Of a DNA stretch of 64,000 nt, positions 1-12,527 are shown in pieces. The notes under the pieces are model-generated. The model was given only the letters and a program-made list of their open reading frames with translations, was not told the DNA's origin and ran no database searches. The DNA comes from Alligator mississippiensis. Taxonomy: Eukaryota; Chordata; Crocodylia; Alligatoridae. The stretch spans positions 217,341,978 through 217,405,977 of the forward strand of contig NC_081828.1 of assembly GCF_030867095.1 (NCBI RefSeq). The letters are read 5' to 3'. The translations under genes and the position numbers were made by a program. Positions within the stretch are counted from its first letter, which is position 1, and each line of letters opens with the position of its first letter.

Positions 1-680
1 ACCCCCCGCGCGGGCAAATGGGGGCCCACGGAGCCCTGCAGGCGCGGCCGGCGTGAGCTCACGCCCGTGTGCACGCAGGGATGCAGTCGAGTATAGCGCG
101 GGCACAAGGGCAGAGGTGGCACCCCTCGCCCTGCACGCAGCTCTGGGGTCATGTGTGCATGCAGGGCTAGGGGTCACACGTATACACACGCACAGAGCTG
201 GGGGGGGTCTCTTACACACGCACACGCACACACAGAGCTGTGGGCTCACACACGCCCCTAGAGCTATGAGGGTCTTTCTCACATACACACACACACGTGC
301 AGAGCGATGGGGTCGCACACACACGTGCACACCTCCACGGGCCGGCGTGCAAGCGTGCAGGCTGCATGGTGCCTCGACAGGGCCGTGACCTGGCGCTTGG
401 GATAGCCCGGGCACACGCCACCCGCGCCGCGGGATCTTTGGGGGCGAACGCAGTCGCCCCGCTACGGGGTCCCAGTCCTGCTCGGCCAGACAGGGCAGGG
501 AGCAAGAGCGACCCATGGGTTTGGGGTCCCATCCCCGACCCCTGGGGTGACACCCTCCCTTCCCAGGGTCTCCACGTGGCAGGGCCTCGTGTGCCCACGC
601 GTGTGCCACGTGCACCCGCCCCGGCCCCGCCACGTGGTGGCACCCCCGTGCCAGCTGCAGGGACCAGCGGGGGGGAGGAA
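1..680. other. Upstream flank, GC-rich with CA/CG-alternating repeats
   Basis: Degenerate (CA)n and (CACG)n stretches run from about 170 to 335. The rest is GC-rich unique sequence leading into the CpG island. I see no exon of an upstream gene. The long reading frames here overlap on both strands and look like GC-driven chance. Confidence 0.5.
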
Positions 681-884
681 GTCCCCGAGGGAACAGCCCC
701 CGTGGGGAGGGGCGCCCCCCGAGGGAACAGCCGCTCCCTGCAGCGTGGGGGGAGGGGGGAGAGTCCTGGACGGAACAGCCGGCCCCGCCCCGCCCGCGCC
801 GCGGCCTACACTTCCCGGCGGGCGCCGCGGCCACTTCCGGTCGGGGCCTTCCGGCGCGGCGGGAGCGGCGCGGCCTGCGGCGGG
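680..884 (+). promoter_or_regulatory. PTPN23: PTPN23 CpG-island, TATA-less promoter
   Basis: Dense CpG with no TATA box. An ACTTCCGG ETS/GABP-type site lies at 833-840, a CCTTCCGG at about 847-854, and GC boxes at about 783-797. The start of transcription probably lies near 830-870, giving a short 5' UTR. Three copies of a (CGAG)GGAACAGCC block lie at 685-698, 719-732 and about 770-780. Confidence 0.6.
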
Positions 885-968
885 ATGGAGGCCGTGCCCC
901 GCATGCCCATGATCTGGCTGGACCTCAAGGAGGCCGGAGACTTCGCCTTCCCGCAGCCCGTCAAGAAG
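885..968 (+). CDS. PTPN23: PTPN23 coding exon 1
   Basis: Codons 1-28, the N-terminus of the BRO1 domain, from ATG at 885 to a phase-0 GTGCGG donor. The ATG context (cgggATGG) has G at -3 and +4. The reading frame is open further upstream, but homology starts exactly at MEAVPRMP. It sits inside the CpG island. Confidence 0.96.
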
Positions 969-3900
969 GTGCGGCGGGCGGCGGCGGGGCAGTTAATGGG
1001 GCCGGGAAAGGGGCTGGGGGCACGCAGTGGGATGGGGGAGGGTCTCAGGGGGCAGTTAATGGGGATAGGAGGCAGTTAATGAGGTTGGGGGAGGGGCTGG
1101 GGGCAGTTAATGGGGGAGGGGTTCAGGGAGCAGTTAATGGGGGCAGGTAATGGGGTTGGGGAGGGGCTGGGGGCAGTTAATGGGGAGGGGGAGGAGCTTG
1201 GGGGTAGCTAATAGGGTGGGGGGGCTTGGGGCAGTTAATGGGGGGCAGGTAATGGGGTGGGGGACGGGCTGGGGTGACAGTAAATGGGGGAGGGTTTTAG
1301 GGGGCAGTTAATGGGGTGGGGGAGGGGCTTGGGGGCAGTTAATGGAGTGGGAGCAGTTAATAGGGGTAGGGACAGTTAATGGTGGGGCTGGGGGCAGTTA
1401 ATGGGGGTGGGGACAGTTAACTGGGGGGGGAGGGGTCTTCCAGCCCCTCCTGCCCGTTGCGCGGGCGCGGCCAGGCAGCAGCGGGCGTTTGCGCTGCAGG
1501 AACCGAATGAGCGAGGGGGGGAAGGTGCCCCGACCTGGCAGGGGAGCTGCCCGCGGGCAGCCCAAGGCTCCCCCTGCCCGACCCGTCCGGGCTCTGGACC
1601 CGCCTGCTTTGAAGCCAGGGCTTGCTGGGGTCGGGGAAGGGACCGCGGGAGGCAGGGACTGGGCTGGACCGGCCCAGCAGGGCCCTGCCTGGTCTGTGTC
1701 CTGGTGAGGCTGGAGAGGAAGCGATGCCACGGACTTGCTCTATACTGAGACGGTCACAAAGCACGGGGCAGATCCCTCCCTGCTGCCGAGGAAAGATTGT
1801 CCTGCCGTCGTACCCAGGAGCGCCTCAGGCTTTCAGACTCCCAAGATTGTCCTTGGCGAACGTGGGCGCTCGGCACGGCACCAGGTCAGTTCTGCCTGGG
1901 CTTGTCCAGCTGCCATCGTTGAGATGTAAAGAGAAATGATTATAAAACAGCCGTGGGCACGGGGACGTGGGCAGGGGTCGTGCCTGAAACGGGCTGAAGG
2001 AGTTTGTTATCCTTTGCTGGATGCAGCGCAGGTTTCTGTGTATAACTTCAAACTTTCCAAGTGGCAGTGTCCCTTTGCTCGGTGCCTGCCTCAGTTTCCT
2101 CGTTGCTGTCAGTACGTGCAATGTGTGCCCACATCACCTGAGCTGGGACCCCAAGGGCTGTTTGCCCAGAAACATTGCACTGGTGCCAGCTGCTGCTGTA
2201 TCTGCGCAGACTGGGCAAAAGCTGTCCTCGGAGGGAAGAAAAAGGCCTGTTGCTCCTACATGTCGGCATGCCTCTTATTTTTGTATCTCTAATATAAAAG
2301 GGGAGGCTGCGCAGATAAATGGGTGGGACTGGAAACCTCCGACTGAGCAGAAAGATGGCGAGGCCTTCGAGCCTGAGGAATCACTCTGCCCTTCCTGAGC
2401 CTGGCCTTGGTTTGACACTGCTCAGGGAGCTCGGCTCGGCACAGCTGGTGCTCAGGGACCTTCCCTGTTGGAAAGGGTCACAGGATTGTGAATGATCAGG
2501 CAGCGTCTGTGTTGCAAGTCGGGTGCTGAGTCATGTTTGCAGGGCACTGGTAGCAATAAGGAGGAAAGCGGCAGTCCTTGCCATTCCTGTTTATCTGCCG
2601 GGGCTGGGAAACACCGCTGGCTCAGCACCTCTGCTCTTCCTGGAGACGCGGCCCACAGCTGTGCTGGATCCCTGCCCAGAGGGAGGCATCCAAGCCAGGG
2701 GTCTCTTGGAGATGGCGGGGGCTCAGGGTGTGCCTATGCCGCACGTGTCCTGGGGATGACACATTTTACACCCCAAGCAGTGGAAAGCAGCACAGTGGTA
2801 GCGTTGGATGCGACTTCCCAGGGTAAAGGGCATGGCGGGGAGTATTCAGTGCGTCACTACAGCTTTGGCAGCCCATTCTCTGTGCTTTGCTGGGGCCAGG
2901 AGACCCTGGGAGGGTCAGTGCCCAGTTGGACTGGCTCATCCAGTCTTGCTGTCTAGGCCGAGATGCAGGAGCGGGTTTGTGCAGCTCCCGGCTTTAATGC
3001 TTTTGGGCACCGGGAACATGGGAGGATCTCACCAGGGTGTTGTACCCTGAGGAGCTGCAGGGACAAAACAGCTTTAGCTCCTGGCGGGTTAGGAGGCAGT
3101 GCCGAAGAGTGCGGTGCTCTGACCTGCCTTATGGCAGTAAGTGGCAAAACTCCTTTTATCCAAAGATCCCGCAGCACCTGTTGGACCGGTTGTGTTTCCC
3201 CTGAGCCCACCCTGATGCGCACGAGAGGCTTGTGTCGGTTCCTCACTGGTAATATAACCTAAACCCAAGCCTCCTGCCTCTCCCTCCCGCTTGCTGTGTG
3301 AGCTTGGGAGTCCTTCGTCTCCCCTCCAGTCTGTGAAACGGGGAGGTTGCCTGCCCGAAAGGCCAGCCCAGTTCTTGGGAAGCGCTGGATCCTCTGGAAG
3401 ATCCTGTGGAAGTTGACTCCAGGAGCATCTGCTCTCAGCAGCTGGTACCATGGGCTCCCACAGCAGGGTGCAGGAGCTGTGCTGTCCTGGTGTGGCTGAC
3501 AATTCCCCACTTTGTTTGCTCTTGCAGCCCGGCCCTGGTGGGATAAGCCTCCTTGGCTGGTTGTCAGCTTGATGTTCAGCCTCGCATAGTCAGCAAGGCC
3601 CTGCCGTGATCTGAACATGACTGAGTCTGATTGGCATGGAGTGGGGCCTCCTCCAGCTGGCACTCTGCTCTGGCCCACCCCAAGGGATAGTGACCCTCTC
3701 AGGGCATGTCTTTGCCACCTCTATGCCCACGTGGGTGGAGCAGGAGTGAGGAGACAGGACAAACTTCCTGTGGACAGCACAGACCTGCCTTCGAGGTACT
3801 CCATGTTCAACAGCCATGGTGCCCCACACCTGCGGGAGGCTGTCTGTTGAGGAAGCTTTGGCCACACCTGCTTACACCTTCATTGGAAGCTCTTGGGCTT

Positions 3901-6900
3901 TGCCTTCCTCGGGGCCCATGCATGCTTGTGCACGTGGTTGTAATGTAGGGCACAGTGCCTTGGGCCGTGTGGGACAGACCCCCGGTGAGCCAAACTCACC
4001 AGCTGCTACAGCAGTTGCTTTGTGGTGTGGGCACGTACCAGTGCTGCTTGTCCTTCCCTGTCCCCTCAGCCCCCCACACCCTCAGGGGTATGCGAGGTCT
4101 CCTCCAATTCGGCGGGGGGGGAGTAACAGGTTAATAGCTCAGCAAACAGCATTTTGGGCCATGCCGCTAGGAGCCCCACGTGGACGCAGCACCTTGGGTG
4201 CTGTGTTGCATTATCCCCACCCAGGTGGCCCTGCTGGTGGGAGTGCTGGCAGGCAGCCTCCTCATGGGGGCCCTCCACAGTGGGTCCCAGCCATGCCCTG
4301 GCAGGCTCCTGGCTCATCCCGGAGCTGTTTGTGTAGCGGCTCCCAGCCCATGCCTCTCACAGGGCTGCAGGGAGCGGCTGGCTGTCAGGTTGCAGAGCCT
4401 GTTCCCTACCCAGCATAAAGCTGTCTCCACGCTCCCTTCGCCCTGCTCACCAGAGGCAGTGCTGGCCGAGGGCCAGCCACAGGCTGGAGAGAGTGGGCCA
4501 GGGAGCACCTCCTCCCCATTCTGAGCTGAGAGGCCTTGTACCTGGCAAATGAGCATTGGCTGGAGGGAGAGCTCGGTGGGATCCCCTTGTTCTGCTGGAT
4601 CCCGAACCGTCTGTCAGCTCCTCACCTGAAGGCAGTGCTTGGCCAGGGGGAAGCAGAGCCCTGGGGTCTGGCCTGCCTTCCCGCCTGAGCCGGGCTGCAT
4701 CACACCAGGGTTAAAGATCAATTGGATCCACTCTAGCCAGGTGCTCTGCCCCGCTCCTTTGGTGTATTGGCAAGGGCCACGCCACAGGGGTCTTGTGGGC
4801 CAGACGTCTCCTGGAGGAAGTGCACAGCCTCGTGATGACCACGCAAGTCCCGTGGGTGGTTGTGCTGGGGGAAGGGTGACCCGACTGGGAAGGCACAGGC
4901 TTTGCACTGCCTTCTGGGCATCGTCACTGCCTGATGCAGGTCTCGCCCTTGCTAGCCATGGTCGGAGGCTCCTAAAGGTTAGGCTCAAAGGTCACAGACA
5001 TGAGGCCCCCCGTTGGCCCAAGTCCTGCATCTGCAGTGGTAACGTGCGTTACCTGGCACCGTGTCTTGTAGGCACCATCCCTGCCACAGCCTGGCCACCG
5101 CTCAGTGTCCCTGTGGCAGCTCTGCTGGGTGAGACCCTAGCAGAGAAGCTGCTTTGGGGGTTGGACCGTGACCACGGTTTGTTGTGTGCCAGTAGCGCGG
5201 TGTTGTGGAGAGCAGTAGCTCAGAGTCATGGCTGAGCTAGGTTTGGACCAGGACCAGCCCCAGGACAGAAGGGCAGAGGTTTTGGCATCTCAGGTTGCAG
5301 AGTTGGCCCCAGGGCATCGCCTTAGTGAGACCACCCCCACTCACCTCTCCACGGTCTTAAACCTACTTCGTGTCCTAGCACCTCATCCCTAAGGATCTCG
5401 CGCAGAGCTTGGGGTCTGGTCAGGTGCAGCCTGCTTCCTCTGACCTGTACGGCTCCCCTTCTGGGCCTTGCTCCACTGCGTACCCTTGGCTGGCTGGTAC
5501 AATGAGAGCTGGGACTCCCGGGTTCTCTTCCTGCATCTGCCATGACTTGACTTGCACCGTGGGCATATAACATCGGGATCCCACTCCATGCTGCAAGCTG
5601 AGAGCTCAGCTCATCAGCCACAGGCCTGTGCCCAGCTGGTTGTAACACTCTCAAAGGCACCAGGAGCTATGAGGTGGGTCTCCCTTGTGACCCCAAAGCA
5701 GCCAGCTCACAGCAGGCAGGGGCAGAGCCAAAAATAGCCGGTGCCTCTGCCTCTTCCACTATGCCGGCTGCTGGCTTGACATGTCTTTCTGAGGGAGGCC
5801 TTGCTTTCCCCAGAGTGCTCCCTGCCAAGGAGCTGCGAGTCGCAGGCTCTGCCCCCGCTCCATCTCTGCAGCTGCTGTGGCTCTCCTGCATGGCCCAGAG
5901 AGGTGGAGCGCTCCAGCAAGTGGGCGGCAGGTGCCGCTTGGAGAGCACAGCACACCTGGCACCCAGGGAACCTTAGGAAGCAGACGGCAGAGAGAGGCGT
6001 GTGGTCCTGGGCACTGCCGGTGCTATGCACAGTCCAGATCTCTGCCGCCTGCAGCCATAGCTCCTGGGGCTCCCACCCTGCTGGCCCTCCGTGCTGAGAG
6101 CTTGGGCGGCTGCCGTGCGTATGAACAGCAGGTTCTCCAGAAGACTGCCCGTGACGATCCAGCTCCCTGCCTGAGCAGGTGTTCTGGCTCTTCTCTGGTT
6201 GTTGAGCCATTGCTCTGATCCCTGAGGGTCACTTACACCTGCGGTCGTGCTTGTCCGTGCAGTGGGTCCGTAAGCCCAGCTTTGCATTGCACAGCTTTCT
6301 TGTGGCTTCCCTTTCAGCCTCTGTTCCTGCATCTTGTCCTGGATTGCTGTGGTGTTGGCGTGCACCGCAGGCAGCTGCCACGTTTCACCCCAGGGGTGGC
6401 TGCTTTCAGAGTAGACCCGCATGGGTTGGTTTGTCTCGGGCAGGTTAGCGAGAGTTTAGCACAATGTACCATAAAGGCAGACCAAGACATCTGCCTCCCT
6501 GCCATAGAAACTCTCCCCCAGTGAATCATCCCATTGGAAAGGGCAGCTGTGCTTGGGGAGCTGGCCTTTCTGAGCAGTGGGTGTTGGGAGTCTCTTCCCT
6601 GCTGGTCCCAATTGCAGGCTCTAACTGGTCTTTCCTCCTCCAGTTTGTTCTGAAGAACTATGGGGAGAACCCAGAGAACTACAATGAGGAACTGAAGAAG
6701 CTGGAGCTGCTCCGGCAGGTGAGCATGTGGCTGGCCTTGCCTGTGCTGTAGCGGGGAGTGGCCCTGTGCCAGGCCAGAGCTCAGGCCAGTTAACAGCTGG
6801 AGCCACACTCAAGTGGGAGCCAGGGCAGGCTGTGCACCAGGGGCACCGATGGCAGGGTAATACTCCCCTCCTTTCCCCTCAAGGCAGCTGGTTTCAGGCC

Positions 6901-9900
6901 AAGCCATGTGCCTACAACAGTCCTTCCCAACATGGATGGTGGGAAGGCTTTGAGCCCAGCTGGCAAGGATCAAAACCACCGTGAGATCTCACCAGAACAG
7001 TGCCTGCCTTGGCAGCTGCACAAATCAGTCATGGGGCCTGAGTTTTCCTTCATGTCTGGCTTGTGACCCACGTGGGGGCCAAGCTAGGAGGTAGCACCTC
7101 ACTGCTGTGGATAAAAAGCCACCTGGTCTCGGGCACCTTTCGGCATAGCCAGAGGCAGACAGGACTCTTGTGGGTTGGGAGATGGATCCTGGCAGTAGTG
7201 TCAATACCCAGCCACAGTGTCGGGGGCCTGGGCTTCAAAGACAGACTGGAAAGGCCAGAGGCAGGAGTATCAGTGCTGCCCGTGGTGTGACTCCCTCTGT
7301 GGAACATGCTTACGCAGAGCTGTGAGGATTTGCAAGCCTGGCAGCCAAGCCCACTCATTACATTAGCGTCACTCTTCAGGCCCTGCACCCTGGCTTCTGG
7401 CTGGTCCGATATAAAAAGAGCGGCTGGAGTCCCTGGCACTTTGAACTCTCACCAGCAAAATTTAAATCCCAAGATTTAAATCCCCTGTGGACACCTTGGG
7501 CTCCCTGCTGGGCAGGATGTGAGAGCACCTGCCTCTCCCAGTGAAATGCAGAGCCCTGGGGGGGGGTGTCTGCCTCCGACACACACTTGCTTTCCCCAAA
7601 ATAGGATCGTGGGAGCATAGAAAAACAGGGCTGGTGGGGGCGCCACGCTCGGCTCCCTGCAGTCATCCCTGGCCAAACCATCCCAGACAACCTGATTTTA
7701 CAAATTTCCAACAAGAGAGACTCAAAGTTGGAAAGCTCTTCCTAATACCCAGCCAAAACCTCCCTGGCTGCAACTTGAGACTGTTATTGCTTGTTCTGTC
7801 CCCTGCAGCCACAGAGATCAGCCCACCTTCATCCCCTTCACAACCACCCCAATCATACTGAAAAGCTGTTATCTGGTTGTCCCCACTCCCCCAGTCTTCC
7901 CCTAGCTCCAAACTAAATCATCCCAGTTCTCCTAACTTAGTCTCGAGAGCCTTGTTTCCTAGGCCTCTAATCATTGGACTTTCCAGTCTGTCTACATCTG
8001 TCCTGAAGCTGGGGCCCACAAAGCAGAGCTCCAGGGGAGGCCTCACCAGTGCCAAATAGAGTGGCAGAATCACTTCCCTTGATTTGCAAGTGATGCTCCT
8101 GTTAAAAGCCAAAAGCTGGGTTGCTGTTTTTGCAACAAGAGCATGCTGTTGCATCTAATTCAGTGTCTGCAGCTCCACCCAGCTTGGTGAGCTCAGATCA
8201 GAGACCCACTGTGCTATACGCTGCTGAGGAACAAGGAGAGAGTCTCCACCCCAAGGCACTAGCAGCCACTCCTTGCTCATCACCAGAGAGGACCACTCTG
8301 GGAACCACACTTGTCTTGGCACCAAGCAAAGTCCCTTTGAGAGGCGCTGCCATTGAGGGTATCGGTTGCCCCTCCCCTGGGAGTGTCCCCCACCCCTGTC
8401 TGGAAGCACCGGACCTTTCTCTCATGCTTCCTACCCTCTGTTCTCCCCAGAATGCAGTAAATGTGCCCCGGGACTTCGAGGGTTGCAGCATCCTGCGAAA
8501 GTACTTCGGGCAGCTCCACTACCTGCAGAGCCGCATCCCCATGGGGGCTGAGCAGGAGGCGGCCGTGCCCATCACCTGGTAAGGCTGTGCTGTGCTCTCC
8601 TCCCCTCCGCGTGATGGCAGGTCTGCGTCCAGCTGTCTGCCTGCCCTAGGGGAGCTCAGGAGCCCTTTCCCAACAGCAGGAGCAGGGCAGGTGAAGGAGG
8701 GACTCGTGTGGGCTCCAAGGGCATGCTATGAGCCAAGTGGCTTTGTCTCTTGTCTCAGTTTCCTTGTGGATTCAGGTCCTTCCTAGACTGCTGGAACATC
8801 CTACTCTCCAGCCTGCAGCTCTCCCACACTGGTTACTGGGTGACCTACCCTCGGACCAGCTCACCCCTCTCAGCCCTGTCCCTACTCTGCTTTGCGGGTC
8901 TTTTCTGCACCTCCACCCCTGCTCTTTCCCTTCATGCTCCTTCCCACAAACTCCTGGAAGACTGATTCAGGATCAACTTTAGGAAAAACTTCTTCACAGT
9001 CAGGGTGTCCAGACTGGAATAAGATCCCTCCAGAGGTGGTGCAGTCACCTACCCTGGGCATCTTCATGAAGAGACTAGACGGTCACCTTGCTGGGGTCAC
9101 CTGACCCCCAGGTATCTTTCCTGCTTGGTGCAGGGGGCTGGACCCAATGATCTTCCAAGGTCCCTTACAGTCTATGAATCTACTGTTCCCTTCCCATGCT
9201 AGGAACTTCCCCTCAGCCCTGTGTGTGCTTTGCCCAGGACTCCCTCCCCGCTCCGGCCTTCCCGGTGACCTGTGCAGGATGGAACGAACCCGGAGACTCT
9301 GCTCTCTCTGTTTGCTCTGGGCCTGACATGTTCTCTCCTCATTGCCTACCTACCTGTGCTCTAGGGCTGGCAAGCCCATAACCCTTTCCAGCGCAACCAG
9401 GGCTCTTTGCTGCAAAATGCCACATGCATTTGGGACTATAGAATAATCTGATACAATCCCCTACTCCTGGGGCAACGGGAGTCTAGGGGTACAAGTGTTA
9501 TGTGCTGTGGGTTAGCCCGGGCTGACGGGAGCTAGCCGAGGGTCCGTTCAGCAGTGAGATATTGCTGTTGCAGCACTCGCACTTTGCCAGACACTGACAC
9601 GCACCCTCTGGCTGGCATGGTGGTGTCCCAGTAACCCGAGCCCCAGCGGAGGTATTGCTTCCTGTCCCCTCAAAAATGTGGGGGCCATGGTGAGAGCCAA
9701 GCTGAGACCAGGCCTGCGGGGAACATGTGGCAGATAGTGGCCTGGCGTTACACTGCTGGCCCCCAGGATGCTGGGGTAGGGATGGGCTGGGTTGTGCCAG
9801 AGGCAGCAGCCGGGTGAGCTTGTGTCTCTTGCTGTGCACACACATGGGCGGTGTGTACCTACACTCCACATGCTTTCAGCTTAAGTGCTAGGTGCCAGCT

Positions 9901-12440
9901 TGATACAGGATAGGAAGGGACCCCTTAGTCCACTGAGCATGTTTCTCTGTTCACAGTCAACAGCATATCCAGACTCAAACAGTGTCTGCTCCACCCCCTT
10001 ATGCACCACAGCTACAAAGCACATGACAAAGCTACCACGCCTCTGCTGGGCCCCTTGGGTAACAGGCAGGAAGACAGGGGCTGTGTCTTGCTGCAGCAGA
10101 TCAAGCCAGCCTCAATCCCAGAAGTGTCAAATGGAGCTCATCCCTGGGGAGCCTGTCAAAGTCTGCTAGTGGTGCAGTGTTCCCAGAGTAGCCTGATCAT
10201 GCCAGCCTCTGAACTACCTGTTAATCTTCATCATTTCTCCCTTCTCTCAGGATGGGGAGATATACAAAACAGTGACCTAGATGGGTTGGCAGAGGAACTG
10301 CTCCTTTCCCCTAACATAAGAACAAGGGACTCCCAGTTGAAGCTCCTTCAGGCTAAGATCCACATATGAACCTCCCTGCCCATCTCATTAGTGAGGCCTC
10401 GGGGTTTGAAATTGGAAGTCTTAAACATAGAATCATAGAAAATGAGGGTTGGGAGGGACCGCAGGAGGTCACATCTAGTCCACCCCCCTGCTCCAAGCAG
10501 GACCAGCCCCAACTACATCATCCCTGCCAAGGCTTTGTTGAGCCAGGCCATAACACCTCCCGGAGATCCCACCACCACTGAGTAACATGTTCCAGTACTT
10601 TACCACCCTGCTAGTGAGAGTTTTTTCCAACCTAAACCACCCTTGCTGCAACTGGAGCCCATTGCTCCTTGTCCTGTCATCTGCCCCCACTGAGAACAGT
10701 CCAGCTCCATCCTCTTTGCACCCCGCTGCAGGGAGATGAAGGCTGTTATCAAATCCCCCTCAGTCTTCTCTTCTGCAGACTAAATAAGCCCAGTTTCCTC
10801 AGTCTTTCCTCACCAGTCCTGTCCCCCAGTCCTTGAACCATTTTCATTGCCTTCCACTGGACTCTCTCCAATATGTCCACAACCTTTCTTTGGTGGAGGG
10901 GGCCCACAGCTGGACACAGGACTCCAGATGTGGCCTCCCCAGTGCTGAATAGAGGGGAAAAATCACTTCCCTCAATCTGCTGACAAAGCTTCTACCAATG
11001 CAGCCCAGGATGCCGTTTGCCTTCTTGGCAACAAGGGCACACTGCTGGCTCGTATCCGTCTTATTGCCCGCTGTCAGCCCCAGGTCCTTTTCTGCAGAGG
11101 TGCTGCCCAGCCAGTTAGCCCCCTGCCTGCACCAGTACATGGGATTTTTCCATCCTAAGTGCAGGACTTTGCACTTCTCCTTATTGAACCTCATGAGATT
11201 TCTTTTGGGCCAGTCCTCCAACTTGGAGTAGCTGGGCTCGGGCTGTCCTGACACTCATGCAGAAGTAGGGCAGCTCCATCCCTACAGAGCCCCGGGGGAG
11301 TGTGCGAGCAGTGCCAACGTCCTGCTGTGTTGCTGACGCAGCCTTCCTCTCTTGGAGAAGGTCGGGCGTACTCCCTCTTGCTCTAACTGCTATGCAGTGT
11401 TTCACTAGTAGTCTGAGAAGGTGGATCACAACTAAGATCAAAGAGTGTGAATGGAGCTGGCAGTTGCACCATTAAGTTGTTACCCAGCATTAACAAACCC
11501 ATTTCATTCGGGTTTAAAGTTACAGCAGGTTAGCTTGCTTACTCCAGGAGAGGCGTGAGCAGATGTAATGGTCAATTCAAGCTCCTGAGTAGCAGGTCTC
11601 ACCTCCCCTTTGAAAATGGTTGAACATCATGTCCGCCCATGGCCTGAAACATCAGAGCTGGGCTGGCATTGGGCACCCACAGTCTTTTAGATCATTTGAC
11701 TCCGGGCCAGTTGTCAGAGCTGTTAGTACTAACCCGTGCGCCTCTCCCAAAGCCATCATCGGTGTGTGCTCCGTGGGCAGCTGGGCTGTGCCCTAAGGCA
11801 TCTTGCCAGCTTCCTTTGTGGCAGGCAGTAACTCACTCTCCTCCTCTCTTCGCAGGACAGAGATCTTCTCTGGCAAGACAGTTACTCATGAAGATATCAA
11901 ATATGAACAGGCATGCATCCTCTATAACCTTGGTAAGGCCAAGAGCACAATGGCTTGGCTTCCTTGGCAGCCTCTGTTTGCAGAGAGAGTCTGCCATGGC
12001 TTGTTCAACCCCAGACAAGTGTCCTTCTCCCTGGCCAGCCCTTCCTCTCTGCATGACCCATCTCCTACTGTGCTAGGAGGGACCTGAGAGGGTAGAGAAC
12101 CTAGGCAGCCTCCAGGAAGGTGCTTTGCCTTTTAGTGCCTTGCCATGAACAGGGAAGGCCGCTAAATGAGGCCCTTGTCGCTTTACAGCATTGGCCAAAC
12201 CACAGCCCTTGATGTGCTTCTTTTCTGTGTGTCCTGTAGCCTTTGATCTGAGGCTACGTTCAAGGTGTGTGACTCTGTGTGTGTGTGTGCACGTGCGCGC
12301 GTGCAGTCAAGGATGATTCTCTTCCATGATGGTCTTATTTGTGGTCCGAAGGTGCCTGATGAGGCCTATCCAGGACTGACAGACTGTTTTGGCTCAGGCA
12401 CATGTTTCGGTACAGGGTGGGTGCCTCTGGGTTTTTGGTT

Positions 12441-12527
<87 letters not shown>

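Larger units (their letters stand above)
8579..11855 (+). other. PTPN23 intron 3
   Basis: Holds the CR1 copies at 8967-9183 (+) and 10425-11240 (-). The remainder (about 9.2-10.4 kb and 11.25-11.85 kb) is unique sequence, with a weak CR1-like 'gataggaagggacc' near 9908-9925. Confidence 0.5.

Noticed and set aside
170-335. CRISPR-like spacing in the CA-rich repeats
   Set aside because: These are degenerate simple repeats without conserved spacers, in vertebrate DNA.
297-1079. 260-codon + strand frame running through the promoter and PTPN23 exon 1
   Set aside because: It is in frame with the true ATG but upstream codons have no homology; it reads through the exon 1 donor into the minisatellite.
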